NCBI RefSeq assembly: GCF_000472965.1
Contig: NZ_AXAU01000018.1
Coordinates: 94,807 to 158,806, forward strand
Length of the DNA stretch: 64,000 nt
From: Bradyrhizobium murdochi
Lineage (GTDB): Bacteria; Pseudomonadota; Alphaproteobacteria; Rhizobiales; Xanthobacteraceae
Direction of reading: 5' to 3'
This document shows positions 46,139-55,830 of the stretch, one piece after another; position 1 is the stretch's first letter; each line of letters opens with the position of its first letter. The position numbers and the translations under genes are program-made. The notes beneath the pieces were generated by a model. The model saw nothing but the letters and a program-made list of their open reading frames with translations, did no database searches and was not told the origin of the DNA.

Positions 46139-46792
46139 TCACCTCTCGCGAAGACCTCGTTGTGCGGCAGTTAGGCGAGCCGCAGCAATATCGGCAGGCG
46201 TTAAACGTCCATCTCGCTCCTTCCTGCAAAGATTATCGACCGCTCTCGGCTCGACCTCGTTCAGCGTCTCCAGCACGCTGACCATCTTGTCCCCATACCG
46301 TCTGACGATCTCCATTTCGTATCGGCCTCGATCGTTAAACCGCACCCCCTGCTTTCCCTCGCCGAGCCGGCCTGAGAAGGTTCTAGGATATTTATTTAAG
46401 TAGGATTGGCGGACATTCTTGTCCCCTTCCAAGGAACAGTCTTGTCCTCCTTCGGCGACGATTTTGTCCGTCTCCTTCGCCTTACCTTTCCTAAGTGACG
46501 GCTTTCGCCCGGTAGGCCAACTCATGCGATAGTGATTGGACCGTTCTCTTTTCCGATCGACCTCGAGCCATCCCATTCTTTCAAGCTGGCCCACGGCCCG
46601 CTGAACGGATTTGCTAGACAGACAAATCTGTTCGGCCAATCGGGAGAGAGATGGCCAGGCAAACCCAGCCACCCGGTTGTGATGATCAGCGATGAGGTAG
46701 GCAACTCGAAATGCCGTGGAATTGACTTCGCATTCAAGACTGATGGCATTGAGCCACTGCATCTTTTCGCGGTTAGACTCTTTCGCATCCAT
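46139..46792 (-). CDS. Island HTH protein (replication-initiator-like winged helix)
   Basis: 217 residues. The N-terminal winged-helix region reads FRVAYLIADHHNRVAGFAWP, then LSRLAEQICLSSKSVQRAVG and LERMGWLEVDRKRERSNHYR. This is the arrangement of HTH proteins related to plasmid RepA or DnaD. The C-terminal part is charged and variable. It is the third gene inward from the integrase (conserved hypothetical, excisionase, HTH protein), an order I associate with Bradyrhizobium-type islands. Role in replication or regulation is inferred. Confidence 0.7.
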   Translation of the reverse strand: MDAKESNREKMQWLNAISLECEVNSTAFRVAYLIADHHNRVAGFAWPSLSRLAEQICLSSKSVQRAVGQLERMGWLEVDRKRERSNHYRMSWPTGRKPSLRKGKAKETDKIVAEGGQDCSLEGDKNVRQSYLNKYPRTFSGRLGEGKQGVRFNDRGRYEMEIVRRYGDKMVSVLETLNEVEPRAVDNLCRKERDGRLTPADIAAARLTAAQRGLRER

Positions 46793-46821
46793 GGGAACGT
46801 CCCCCTAGATACTCGCCTCCA

Positions 46822-47040
46822 TCACATGACCCCCGCCGCGTTACACTTCCGGAACAGTTCCACGATTTCGTCCACCGCGGCTGCGGGCACCCGCGTCGAT
46901 CGTCCGATCTTGATGACTTCGAGATGCTTGTTCCGGATCAGTTGATAGATAGAACTGCGGCTCATCCGCAGCGCGGAGGCTGTCTCCGGGATGGTGAGAA
47001 GACGGGCAGTAACCCTAGCGTTGTTGTCGTTCTTGGACAT
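46822..47040 (-). CDS. Excisionase/AlpA-type helix-turn-helix protein
   Basis: 72 residues from ATG at 47040, preceded by a near-perfect AAGGAGCTGAAA ribosome-binding site. The HTH_17 core is LLTIPETASALRMSRSSIYQ, followed by LIRNKHLEVIKIGRSTRVPA and a short acidic tail. Small proteins of this kind act as recombination directionality factors or regulators of island excision. It lies 29 bp upstream of the HTH protein gene on the same strand. Confidence 0.82.
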   Translation of the reverse strand: MSKNDNNARVTARLLTIPETASALRMSRSSIYQLIRNKHLEVIKIGRSTRVPAAAVDEIVELFRKCNAAGVM

Positions 47041-47154
47041 TTTCAGCTCCTTTTCGAGTCTTCGGCCGTTTGCCGAAGTGCGTGGAGCTGTGCCCAACTT
47101 TGCAGGTGATCGCTGCGTGAAAATAAATCTCCTCTAACCGCCTGAAGCTGTAGG

Positions 47155-47748
47155 CTAATTCCTTGCGACTGCCAGCCCGCGACGGCTCGCATGTCGGAGA
47201 AACCGTTTTATTAGCTTCGGATCGGCGGGTCTGGTGGTTGCCGGGACCTGATCGATCCGCTTGCAAATGCCGGCAAGCACATCGCTCCAACCAAGCCGAT
47301 GCAACTCCAAGTTCGCAAATAGGGCCGCTTGGCTGCCGAATGGTGCTCGCAAAAGAACGGCAAGCGCCAACTGGGACCAATAAAGCCAGTCGTCATGCTC
47401 TCGGTATCGTTTACTGCGGGCGAGAAGGATTCGAGCTGTTTTCTGCATATCGTGGTAGCGCCGGTCGAAATCGTCATCCGCAATCCGGCAGGCGCCCTGC
47501 CAAGCCACATAACCATGTCCGAGTTCTTCAACCTGGAAACGTGGTTCGAGCTGGAGCATAACGAACGCAAGGCGACCGGCGTCAACGTAGGAGCATTTGA
47601 GATGGTCCCTGAGGGTTAGCCACAAGGCGCTTTCGAATCGCTTATTGTGGCGGCTGATTGGCGTAAGCCCAGGCGGACGCCCTCGTCCTTTCCGAGTGCG
47701 GATGAGTTCCTCCCGGCGCCGAGCGTCGCGGGCTTCTTTACTGACCAA
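47155..47748 (-). CDS. Conserved island hypothetical protein next to the integrase module
   Basis: 197 residues. Start at TTG 47748 with GGGGA 11 bases upstream; the frame has no good internal ATG near the N-terminus. The N-terminus is strongly basic (ARDARRREELIRTRKGRGRP). The middle contains FESALWLTLRDHLKCSYVDA and WLYWSQLALAVLLRAPFGSQ, and the protein ends basic again. No domain recognised; its place between excisionase and integrase suggests a role in island maintenance. Confidence 0.6.
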   Translation of the reverse strand: MVSKEARDARRREELIRTRKGRGRPPGLTPISRHNKRFESALWLTLRDHLKCSYVDAGRLAFVMLQLEPRFQVEELGHGYVAWQGACRIADDDFDRRYHDMQKTARILLARSKRYREHDDWLYWSQLALAVLLRAPFGSQAALFANLELHRLGWSDVLAGICKRIDQVPATTRPADPKLIKRFLRHASRRGLAVARN

Positions 47749-47843
47749 GACGATTCGATCCCCAAACGAATCACGCTTTCACTGAGCGTGCCTTCGCTTA
47801 CAGGGAACAGTTGTGGAAAAGCTACGGGAAAATGGGGGTTGTC

Positions 47844-47990
47844 TCAGCCCAGGCTTTTAGTTCTCGCTGCCGAGAAGGAAATGACATTGCCTTGGCTAGG
47901 ATCGCACCAGTTGGCCCAGGCCTCCATCATCTCTCGCCGCTTCTCGAGCGCATCGCTGCGGCGATACGCTTGCTCAGACTTTCCGCTACG
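47844..47990 (-). pseudogene. C-terminal remnant of a second tyrosine integrase
   Basis: A minus-strand frame ends at TGA 47846-47844 and reads AYRRSDALEKRREMMEAWAN followed by WCDPSQGNVISFSAARTKSL. This is the typical C-terminal tail of phage/P4-type integrases of alphaproteobacteria. Upstream sequence matches no longer hold one frame. It lies just downstream of the intact integrase. Confidence 0.6.
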
Positions 47991-48136
47991 CCTCGAACCA
48001 CTGGGACGGGCCCGTGCGGTTCCTCGACGACGGCCGCGTCGCGGCTCCTGTGTTTGTGTGGCCGCGAACCGATTTACGTACCAATGGTTGTTGCCGTGAC
48101 ACCCACTGTTCGAGGAGGTTTGAGGAGCTTGCGGGA

Positions 48137-49501
48137 CTATCCGGTTCGATCCGCCAACTTCACCACGTTCGCGGTCTCGCCATCCGGCACAAGCGGCACG
48201 ACGGCGCGGGCTGCCAGATCATCCAAGCCGTCCACGATCCACTTCCCATAGTGCCGTTCAATCATCTGGACGGATGTGTCATGCAGCGCCGCCACCAGTC
48301 GAATCGGCAAGTTCGCTCGGATGCCGCGCACGATGCTGGAGTGGCGTAGCGCGTAGGGGATCACTTCAGGCATGCCGGCGCGCTGCCGGATCGCACTCCA
48401 TGGACGAACGATCTCGCTCGCGCTTTGCCACGCGCCACGCCCGTCGCGGTGCCACTCGATCGAGCCCGGACGCTGTTTGTGCCGCCACCGCTCCAGCAGC
48501 AGTGCGGCGTTCCGCCGTCCAGTCACCGCCGGCACTAAGGCGTCAAGCACATCCGTGCCAACCGGAACGGCTGTTGCGCCGCTCTTGCCCTTACCCTTCC
48601 GGCTGACAGGCACCATAAGCCTGCTCTGTGCGCGTTGAACGTCGCCGACGCGCATCCGGACTACCTGGCTGAATCTCGCTCCGGTTGCGGCGAGCACCAC
48701 GATGAGGCGAAACAGGTCGCCTTCCCACTGTTCCTCTACGTCGATCTCTTGCACTGCACGAAGCAGGTGGGCAACTTGTCCATCGGTCAGCACCTGATTT
48801 TCACGCGCTATCGGAATATCCTCGTCGTCGTCGGCTTTCACAGCCTTGAGGCCATGTTTCACCACAGTCGCAAATTGTGCGTCGAGGCGTTTCCGATTGG
48901 CTGCGTGGGCCGCGTTGAGCGCAGCGCGCAGATCGTTGATGAGTCGTTGCTTGGTCGTCTCTTTCAACTCTGCCGGCAGATTGGTGCGCCACGTCAGCAG
49001 ATCGCTTTCCTTCAACGCATGTAGCGCCACGTCAGCCAGCCGTGCTGCCGGGACGACTTCCTGCTTTCCTCTGGCTTTCTGCCCGATGACATAGCGCGGC
49101 AGGCGGTGGCCTGCATCCGACCGCACTGTGCGCCCGGCGCGCCTGCTATGACGGGCGTTGCGAGCCGCAATGTAGGTCTCGACGGCCGATCGGACTGTCA
49201 GAAGGGGCCCGTCTGCCTTGGCTTTCGCTTCCGCGCGGGCTGCCTCGACCGCCGCGCGCGCAGCACGGATGGCGGCATTGTAGTCCAGCGTCCCGGCCCC
49301 AATCGCATCGTCCGCCGTGCCGATCGGCGCTTGGCGGTACCCCGCGCCATTCCGCCAGCGTACCAGCCAACCGCCGCCGCGCTTGCCCTTGCGGTAGCCG
49401 AGGTGGATCTCCGGGTCGATGCCACGCCAGTGTAGGCCGGCAGGCAAGCGAGCCCTGGCATTGCGTGTGGTGATCGGCGCTTCCTTAAGGGTTTTCGCCA
49501 A
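48137..49501 (-). CDS. int: Tyrosine-type site-specific integrase of the island
   Basis: 454 residues from TTG at 49501, preceded by GGGAG and matching the usual family N-terminus (KTLKEAPITTRNARARLPAG); a longer frame is open to 49609. An arm-binding/SAM-like N-terminal region is followed by the catalytic domain. That domain carries Arg in AATGARFSQVVRM, His-x-x-Arg in PYALRHSSIVRG, and the nucleophile Tyr in MIERHYGKWI. It is adjacent to the right att copy and reads inward, so it is expected to act at tRNA-Glu. The end at 48137 is intact. Confidence 0.9.
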   Translation of the reverse strand: MAKTLKEAPITTRNARARLPAGLHWRGIDPEIHLGYRKGKRGGGWLVRWRNGAGYRQAPIGTADDAIGAGTLDYNAAIRAARAAVEAARAEAKAKADGPLLTVRSAVETYIAARNARHSRRAGRTVRSDAGHRLPRYVIGQKARGKQEVVPAARLADVALHALKESDLLTWRTNLPAELKETTKQRLINDLRAALNAAHAANRKRLDAQFATVVKHGLKAVKADDDEDIPIARENQVLTDGQVAHLLRAVQEIDVEEQWEGDLFRLIVVLAATGARFSQVVRMRVGDVQRAQSRLMVPVSRKGKGKSGATAVPVGTDVLDALVPAVTGRRNAALLLERWRHKQRPGSIEWHRDGRGAWQSASEIVRPWSAIRQRAGMPEVIPYALRHSSIVRGIRANLPIRLVAALHDTSVQMIERHYGKWIVDGLDDLAARAVVPLVPDGETANVVKLADRTG

Positions 49502-49518
49502 AGCCGTTGCTCCCAGAT

Positions 49519-49552
49519 CGTCAAATATCCGTGAAATATACCTTGGTGTACG
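49519..49552 (+). promoter_or_regulatory. Putative integrase arm-type site, right end
   Basis: Partner of 1409-1442 (28 of 34 positions identical, same orientation). It lies between the likely integrase start and the right att copy. The promoter of the integrase gene probably overlaps it, which would let the integrase regulate itself; that is inference. Confidence 0.5.
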
Positions 49553-49643
49553 GGGAGGCACAAGCCGGGACAAAATTCGCTTAACTTTCTGATATCGTTG
49601 GACATGCACGAACGTCTACGAACGCTCTCTACCGTTGTTTTAT

Positions 49644-49690
49644 GCCCTCTCAAGGCTGAAACAGGGGTTCGATTCCCCTAGGGAGCGCCA
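49644..49690 (+). repeat. attR core: 47-bp copy of the tRNA-Glu 3' half
   Basis: Identical to 1328-1374, ending in CCA. The 5' half of the tRNA is missing here, so this is the duplicated crossover copy marking the right island boundary. Confidence 0.92.
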
Positions 49691-50300
49691 GCTATCCCGC
49701 AGCGCATTGATCTACAAAGACGATTTGGCCGATTTGGCAAGCTGAGTTGATCAGGAGTGCATCCATAGGGCGGTCTGGATGCCGGATGCCACGGCATGGC
49801 AGCTCCAATTCATTGATGGGTTTAGAATCGCCGAGGCGATGGAGGCGAACGCAGCCCGAGCCAAGTGACGTGCGTGGATTCCGCATGCCCACGTTCACGT
49901 GCGAAGCGGACCAGTTCCGGACTTGAGCACTCGTTTCCGGCAGGGGAATGATTTTCCGCATGGCCCGGCCAAAACCGGCAACGGCCAGTGGATCGACAGT
50001 GATCGTCGATCGTCGAGGCGGGGCGCTTGACACGGTCGAGGGCAGCCCGGGCGGCCCACATCAGAGACAATAAGCGTGTCCTGCGGCGCCGCAGCAGGCG
50101 TGTCTGCGGTCGGCTGTTGCTTGTCAGCAACCGGCGAAAGGAGCATCCTCGACACGTAAATATTTGAGCAAGTCCGGAATTATCGGTTGGCACTGCCTGA
50201 AGGCCCGTCCCGTTCTAAGGACGCGCCGGAATGAAAATGACCCCGCAGCCAAGGGGTCTCGAGCGGCAAGTCCGCTTACGTACCGATAGGGAGGACATCC
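49691..50300. other. Chromosomal region after the island; no gene recognised
   Basis: This would originally have followed tRNA-Glu. Several frames overlap without family features. The promoter of the sugar transporter operon should lie near 50150-50280, and a strong ribosome-binding site (GGGAGGAC) precedes 50301. Confidence 0.45.
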
Positions 50301-51644
50301 ATGGAAAGCCAGAAGCCTCATCGTGGGCTATCGCGCCGCGATGCGATCAAGACGGCGACTGCCGCGGGCGTCGCCGCAAGTATCGGCCCGTTCTTCCATG
50401 TCACGCCTGCACGGGCCGCCAAGACACTGAAAATCCTGCAATGGAGCCACTTCGTCCCCGGCTATGACCGGTGGTTCAACAACACCTACACCAAGGAATG
50501 GGGCAAGAAGAACGACACCGAGGTGATCGTCGACAACATCAATCTTGCTCTTCTCGAGTCGCGCGCCGCAGCCGAGGTGTCGGCCCAGAAAGGCCACGAC
50601 CTCTTCATGTTCCTCATGCCGCCTTCGGTGTTCGAGGATCAGGTTGTACCCATGAACGAGGTCTATGCCGAATGCGAAAAGGTGAACGGCAAGGCGATCG
50701 ATCTCGGAATCAAGAGTACCTACAACCCGAAGACCAAGAGATATTTCGCCTTCTCCGACAGCTACGTGCCGGACCCGGTGAACTACCGCACCGATCTCTG
50801 GGGTGACATTGGCATGAAGCCGGACACCTGGGACGACATCCGTGTCGGCGGCAAGAAGATCAAGGACAAGACCCGTATTCCGGTCGGCATCGGTCTTTCC
50901 GCCGAGATCGACACCGGCGTGGCCATGCGGGCGATCATGTATTCGTTCGGCGCGCATGAGCAGGACGAGGCCGGTAACCTCACCATCAATTCCAAGAACA
51001 CGCTGGAGGCTTTGTGCTTCGTCAAGGGGCTGTTTGAGGACTGCATGACGTCGGAAGTTCTGGCTTGGGATGCCTCCTCCAACAACCGGCAGATGCTCGC
51101 CGGCCGCTCCTCGCTCGTGCTCAACGCCATCTCGGTGACGCGCACCGGAGAGAACCAGAAGATGGCGATTCACGAGAAGATCGCCGTGGCCAAGGCCGCC
51201 AAGGGTCCGGTGCGCCGCATGGGCCTCGAGCATGTGATGGACTGCTACGTGATCTGGAAGTTCGCGGAGAATATCCCGGGCGCGCAGAAATTCCTGGTCG
51301 ACTACATTGCCAACTTCAAGGAAGCCTTCCTGGCCAGCGAGTTCTACAACTTCCCGTGCTTCCCTCAGACCGTGCCAGACCTCAAGCAGCTCATCTCCAA
51401 CGACAAGAAGGCGGTGCCGCCGGACAAGTACGCGGTGCTCGAGGACGTGCTCGATTGGGCAACCAACATTGGCTACCCCGGCTACTCCACTGCGCCCATT
51501 TCCGACACGTACCAGACATGGCTGCTCAACACCGCCTTCGCCGAGGCGGCTACTGGTGCAGAGACGCCCGAAGACGCCTTGAAGAAACTCGATACCAAGA
51601 TGACGGCGATCTGGGCAAAGTGGAAAGATCGCGGGATGCTCTGA
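50301..51644 (+). CDS. Tat-exported sugar-type ABC transporter substrate-binding protein
   Basis: 447 residues. A twin-arginine signal occupies 1-40 (LSRRDAIKTATAAGVAASIG, cleavage after PARA). It is followed by a family-1 extracellular solute-binding fold (TLKILQWSHFVPGYDRWFNN, and later LFMFLMPPS). It delivers a sugar or related polyol to the membrane components encoded next: ATPase and two permeases of the CUT1 class. The four genes run in one direction with short gaps and form an operon. Substrate not predictable from sequence alone. Confidence 0.88.
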   Translation: MESQKPHRGLSRRDAIKTATAAGVAASIGPFFHVTPARAAKTLKILQWSHFVPGYDRWFNNTYTKEWGKKNDTEVIVDNINLALLESRAAAEVSAQKGHDLFMFLMPPSVFEDQVVPMNEVYAECEKVNGKAIDLGIKSTYNPKTKRYFAFSDSYVPDPVNYRTDLWGDIGMKPDTWDDIRVGGKKIKDKTRIPVGIGLSAEIDTGVAMRAIMYSFGAHEQDEAGNLTINSKNTLEALCFVKGLFEDCMTSEVLAWDASSNNRQMLAGRSSLVLNAISVTRTGENQKMAIHEKIAVAKAAKGPVRRMGLEHVMDCYVIWKFAENIPGAQKFLVDYIANFKEAFLASEFYNFPCFPQTVPDLKQLISNDKKAVPPDKYAVLEDVLDWATNIGYPGYSTAPISDTYQTWLLNTAFAEAATGAETPEDALKKLDTKMTAIWAKWKDRGML

Positions 51645-51725
51645 TCCCGCGTGCATTGTGATCGGCGAGGGCCCGGCGGCGGGCCGGGCCCCGTTTGACG
51701 CCGACGCGAGCGCCGAGAGGCATGC

Positions 51726-52749
<1,024 letters not shown>

Positions 52750-52769
<20 letters not shown>

Positions 52770-53685
52770 CACCTTCACCGCGAAAGCGGGCTGGCGCACG
52801 CGGCTTGCCGACAACGAGCGCCTGTTGTGGCCGCTGATGCTCGCGCCTGCGATCCTCTATATCGTTCTTCTGGTCGGCTTTCCGTTTTTTCTCTCGTTGT
52901 TCTACAGCGTCTCAGACGTGACCGTCGGCAGCCGCAGCATGAGCTTCGTGGGTCTGGAGAACTTCCGGCGCGTGGTGGCGACCGACACCTTCTGGACCGC
53001 ACTCAAGAACACGCTGATCTTCACCATCGTGTCGCAAGTCTTCGTGCTTGTCTTCGCCAATATTCTGGCGATGTCGCTGTCCGCCGATTTTCGCGGCAAG
53101 TGGCTGGTGCGCCTGTTGATCCTTCTGCCCTGGGTCGCCCCGATCTCGCTCGGTGCGATCGGCTGGCTGTGGATCTACGATTCGATCTATTCGGTGATCA
53201 ACTGGACCGGGCAGGCCTTGCGCCTCCTCGGGCCGAACGAATGGCCGATCTGGCTCGGCCAGCCCACCCTCGCTATGGTCTCGATCATTATTGTGCAGAT
53301 CTGGCGCATCGTGCCGCTCGCCACCGTGATCCTGCTTGCCGGGCTGACCTCGATTCCGCAGGACATCCATGACGCCGCCGCTGTCGACGGTGCCGGGTTC
53401 TGGCGCCGCACCTTGCAGATCACATTCCCGCTGCTGCTGCCGATCACGCTCGTCGCCGTTCTGTTTGGGATCATCTTCACCTTCACCGACATGATCGTGG
53501 TGTTCTTGCTCACCCGCGGAGGCCCCTATGACCAGACCCAGGTGCTCGCGACCTGGGCCTTCTTCACAGGCATTCAGGGCGGCGATCTTGCGGGAGGTGC
53601 GGCGGTATCGCTGTTCCTGTTCCCGGTGTTGGTGGCGGTGGCGATCGTGTTCCTGTTGCTTGCGCGGCGTTCGGAGGTGACGTGA
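52750..53685 (+). CDS. ABC sugar transporter permease 1 (MalF/UgpA-like)
   Basis: 311 residues with six predicted membrane helices (for example APAILYIVLLVGFPFFLSLF near residue 35, and a last one near residue 285). The EAA loop is present as DIHDAAAVDGAGFWRRTLQI (about 205-224), where the ATPase docks. The gene overlaps both neighbours, showing tight translational coupling. Confidence 0.88.
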
Positions 53686-54539
53686 TGACGCGCCGCCCGT
53701 TCAAGCTGGTGCGCATCGCCAGGGCTGGCGGACATGCCGGCATCCTGGTCTTCTTCATCACCTTCCTTGCATTTCCGTTCTATTGGATGCTGATGACGAC
53801 GTTCAAGACCACGATCGATCTGCACGACGTCAGCAAGAACCCGTTCCTGTTTAACGAGCCGCCGACGCTTGAGCATCTCGCCGTGCTGTTTCAGGACACC
53901 CAGTATCTGCAATGGCTGATCAATACCGGCGCCGTGGGGATCGCGGTCGTCCTCATCACGCTGGCCCTGGCGGTGCCGGCGGGCTACGCGCTGGCGCGCA
54001 TGACCGGTCCATGGGCGCAGACGCTCGGCATTGCCATCTTTCTGACCTATCTCGTGCCGCCGACCATTTTGTTCATTCCGTTCGCGCGCATCATCGCGAC
54101 GCTTGGCCTGCAGGATTCGCTGTGGTCTTTGGTGCTCGTCTATCCGAGCTTCACGGTGCCGTTCTGCACCTGGCTGCTTATGGGATTCTTCAAGGCGATC
54201 CCGCGCGATCTTGAGGATGCGGCGATGATCGACGGGCTTTCGCGGTTCGGCGCGTTCGTCAAGGTGGTGATGCCGATCTCGCTCGCCGGCGTGCTGACCT
54301 CGATTATCTTCGCTTTCACGCTGGTGACGCAGGAGTTTGTCTACGGCGTCACCTTCATCACCTCCGCCTCGAGCTACACCGTCAGCGTCGGCGTGCCGAC
54401 CTTCCTGGTGCGCGGCGACGTCTATTTCTGGGGCTCGATGATGGGCGCCTGCTTGATCGCAAGCGTCCCCATCGCGATCATCTACAATTTCTTCGTCGAC
54501 CGCTTCGTGGCCGGCTTTACGGTGGGGGCGGTGAAATAG
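53685..54539 (+). CDS. ABC sugar transporter permease 2 (MalG/UgpE-like)
   Basis: 284 residues from ATG at 53685, which overlaps the preceding stop; GTG at 53682 is also in frame. Six membrane helices. EAA loop DLEDAAMIDGLSRFGAFVKV (about 175-195). Pairs with the other permease to form the channel. Last gene of the transporter operon. Confidence 0.88.
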   Translation: MTRRPFKLVRIARAGGHAGILVFFITFLAFPFYWMLMTTFKTTIDLHDVSKNPFLFNEPPTLEHLAVLFQDTQYLQWLINTGAVGIAVVLITLALAVPAGYALARMTGPWAQTLGIAIFLTYLVPPTILFIPFARIIATLGLQDSLWSLVLVYPSFTVPFCTWLLMGFFKAIPRDLEDAAMIDGLSRFGAFVKVVMPISLAGVLTSIIFAFTLVTQEFVYGVTFITSASSYTVSVGVPTFLVRGDVYFWGSMMGACLIASVPIAIIYNFFVDRFVAGFTVGAVK

Positions 54540-54764
54540 GGCGATGGAGCATGTCAGGCGCGAGTATGCCGGATCAGGAACGCGAACTGCATGAAGTGAA
54601 CGGGCAATTACGGTGACAGTGCATAAAACCCCAGAGTTTGAGTGCACTATCACCGAAATCCCCAACGCTTGAACGGCAGGTATGGCTAGCTAGAAATCGA
54701 ATGCTGTCGGTGCAAGACAAGGGCAAGCTTGCCAACGCGTGGCGCACCCTTCTGCGAAACCCGA

Positions 54765-54960
54765 TCACTTCATCTCTTCCAGCAGCTTCCGCGCTTCACC
54801 CAACAGCGCCTGAATCTGCCTTCGCTCGGCGATCGCATCCCTGGTGAAACAGACCGTGCTTGCGCGCGTTCTGGTTTGCCTTTGGCGCGCCGGATCCCGG
54901 TGCACCGCCGTGCATGCGGCAGCGCTTTTTGCCGTGCGGCGTCGGCGAGCCACGCGCCGG
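54765..54960 (-). pseudogene. Frameshifted, truncated copy of an HGGxSTG-type gene
   Basis: Ends with RDAIAERRQIQALLGEARKL and LEEMK, nearly the same as the C-terminus of the intact gene at 55831-56097. One extra T in the KHG-LF region shifts the frame, and the 5' part is missing. It forms a direct repeat of about 195 bp with 55831-56020. Confidence 0.7.
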
Positions 54961-54982
54961 TCTCGCGGTCCATCTGAAGTCT

Positions 54983-55003
54983 GGTTATATTCTGGATATA
55001 TCC
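54983..55003 (+). promoter_or_regulatory. Palindromic operator/promoter upstream of vapBC
   Basis: GGTTATATTCTGGATATATCC contains the perfect dyad GGATATATCC and a TATATT box. It lies 13 bp upstream of the vapB-like start. This is the expected position for autorepression by a VapBC complex. Confidence 0.5.
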
Positions 55004-55015
55004 GTGGAGAGCATT

Positions 55016-55318
55016 GTGGCCAGCAAGTCTCAGAAGCGCGCGACCAGGAACTATCGGAATCGTCTTCAAAAGCGCGGAATGGCCCGGTTCGAGGTTCTTG
55101 GGCTCGACGGTGATCGCGACCTCATCCGATCGCTCGCGCGACGCTTGGCGGAAAACGGGCCGGATGCCTCACGGCTGCGGGCCGCAGTCAGTCAGACAAT
55201 TTCTGGTGAGCCGCCCAGGAAAGGCGGCATTCTTGAGGCACTTCGCCGTTCGCCTCTCGTAGGTAGCGACATCGCTCCAGTTCGTCAGTTCGAAACCGGG
55301 CGCAAGGTTGAGCTGTGA
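55016..55318 (+). CDS. vapB: VapB-type antitoxin
   Basis: 100 residues from GTG at 55016, preceded by GGAGAG; the frame opens further upstream inside the repeat. Basic N-terminus ASKSQKRATRNYRNRLQKRG followed by ARFEVLGLDGDRDLIRSLAR. The C-terminus contains RKGGILEALRRSPLVG, likely the toxin-binding tail. The stop overlaps the GTG start of the PIN toxin gene. It matches the antitoxin type often paired with VapC in Rhizobiales. Confidence 0.75.
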   Translation: MASKSQKRATRNYRNRLQKRGMARFEVLGLDGDRDLIRSLARRLAENGPDASRLRAAVSQTISGEPPRKGGILEALRRSPLVGSDIAPVRQFETGRKVEL

Positions 55319-55743
55319 GCCGTTATCTCCTTGACACCAACATCATCAGCAACGTCACAAAGCCGGCGCCTTCGGAAGCGCTGCTGGCCTGGATGGGAGA
55401 GCAGGTCGACGAGGATCTATTCATTGCTTCGCTCACCGTCGCGGAAATCCGGCGCGGCATATTGGAAAAGCCCGCCGGGCGGAAGCGTGACCAGCTTGCC
55501 CGGTTCTCCGGTCCGGAAGGGCCTTTGGCGCTTTTTGCTGGCCGCGTGCTGTCATTTGATGAAAAGGCGGGCCTGATCTGGGCTCGCTTGATGGCTGAGG
55601 GAACGGCGAAGGGAAGGCCGCGCAGCGCTCTCGACACGATCATCGCTGCGATTGCCGAGGCCAACGACTGCATCGTCGTCACCGACAACGAGAAGGACTT
55701 TGCCGACATCGAGATCGTCAATCCTCTCCGGAATGCGATCTGA
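55315..55743 (+). CDS. vapC: VapC-type PIN-domain ribonuclease toxin
   Basis: 142 residues, GTG start at 55315 overlapping the antitoxin stop. PIN acidic residues are in place: D7 in LLDTNIISNV, E in TVAEIRRGI (about 45), D in SALDTIIAAIAEAND (about 105) and D in VVTDNEKDFADI (about 124). It would cleave RNA unless bound by the antitoxin. Confidence 0.9.
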   Translation: MSRYLLDTNIISNVTKPAPSEALLAWMGEQVDEDLFIASLTVAEIRRGILEKPAGRKRDQLARFSGPEGPLALFAGRVLSFDEKAGLIWARLMAEGTAKGRPRSALDTIIAAIAEANDCIVVTDNEKDFADIEIVNPLRNAI

Positions 55744-55830
55744 TCGCCGAGCAATCAACATCTGAGCCGTTCCACCATCGGACTCGATTGATCCGTCGCT
55801 TTTGGTTTGCGCGCCGTTCGCGAAAACAAA

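Larger units (their letters stand above)
1328..49690. mobile_element. 48.3-kb integrated genomic island at tRNA-Glu
   Basis: Bounded by the two 47-bp att repeats, with a tyrosine integrase next to the right boundary that is transcribed inward. Island-type HTH and excisionase genes follow the integrase. The cargo is BREX type 3, VapBC45, two biosynthetic-looking blocks and a SERAC1-like esterase. No conjugation genes (relaxase, type IV secretion) were recognised, so it looks like a non-self-transmissible or mobilisable island. Many island genes use visibly more A/T-ending codons than the flanking transporter and penicillin-binding protein genes, which supports transfer. Confidence 0.9.

Noticed and set aside
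53574..54665. A 363-codon minus-strand frame opposite permease 2
   Set aside because: Low-complexity His/Arg/Asp-rich translation typical of an antisense frame; the plus strand codes for a clear permease.
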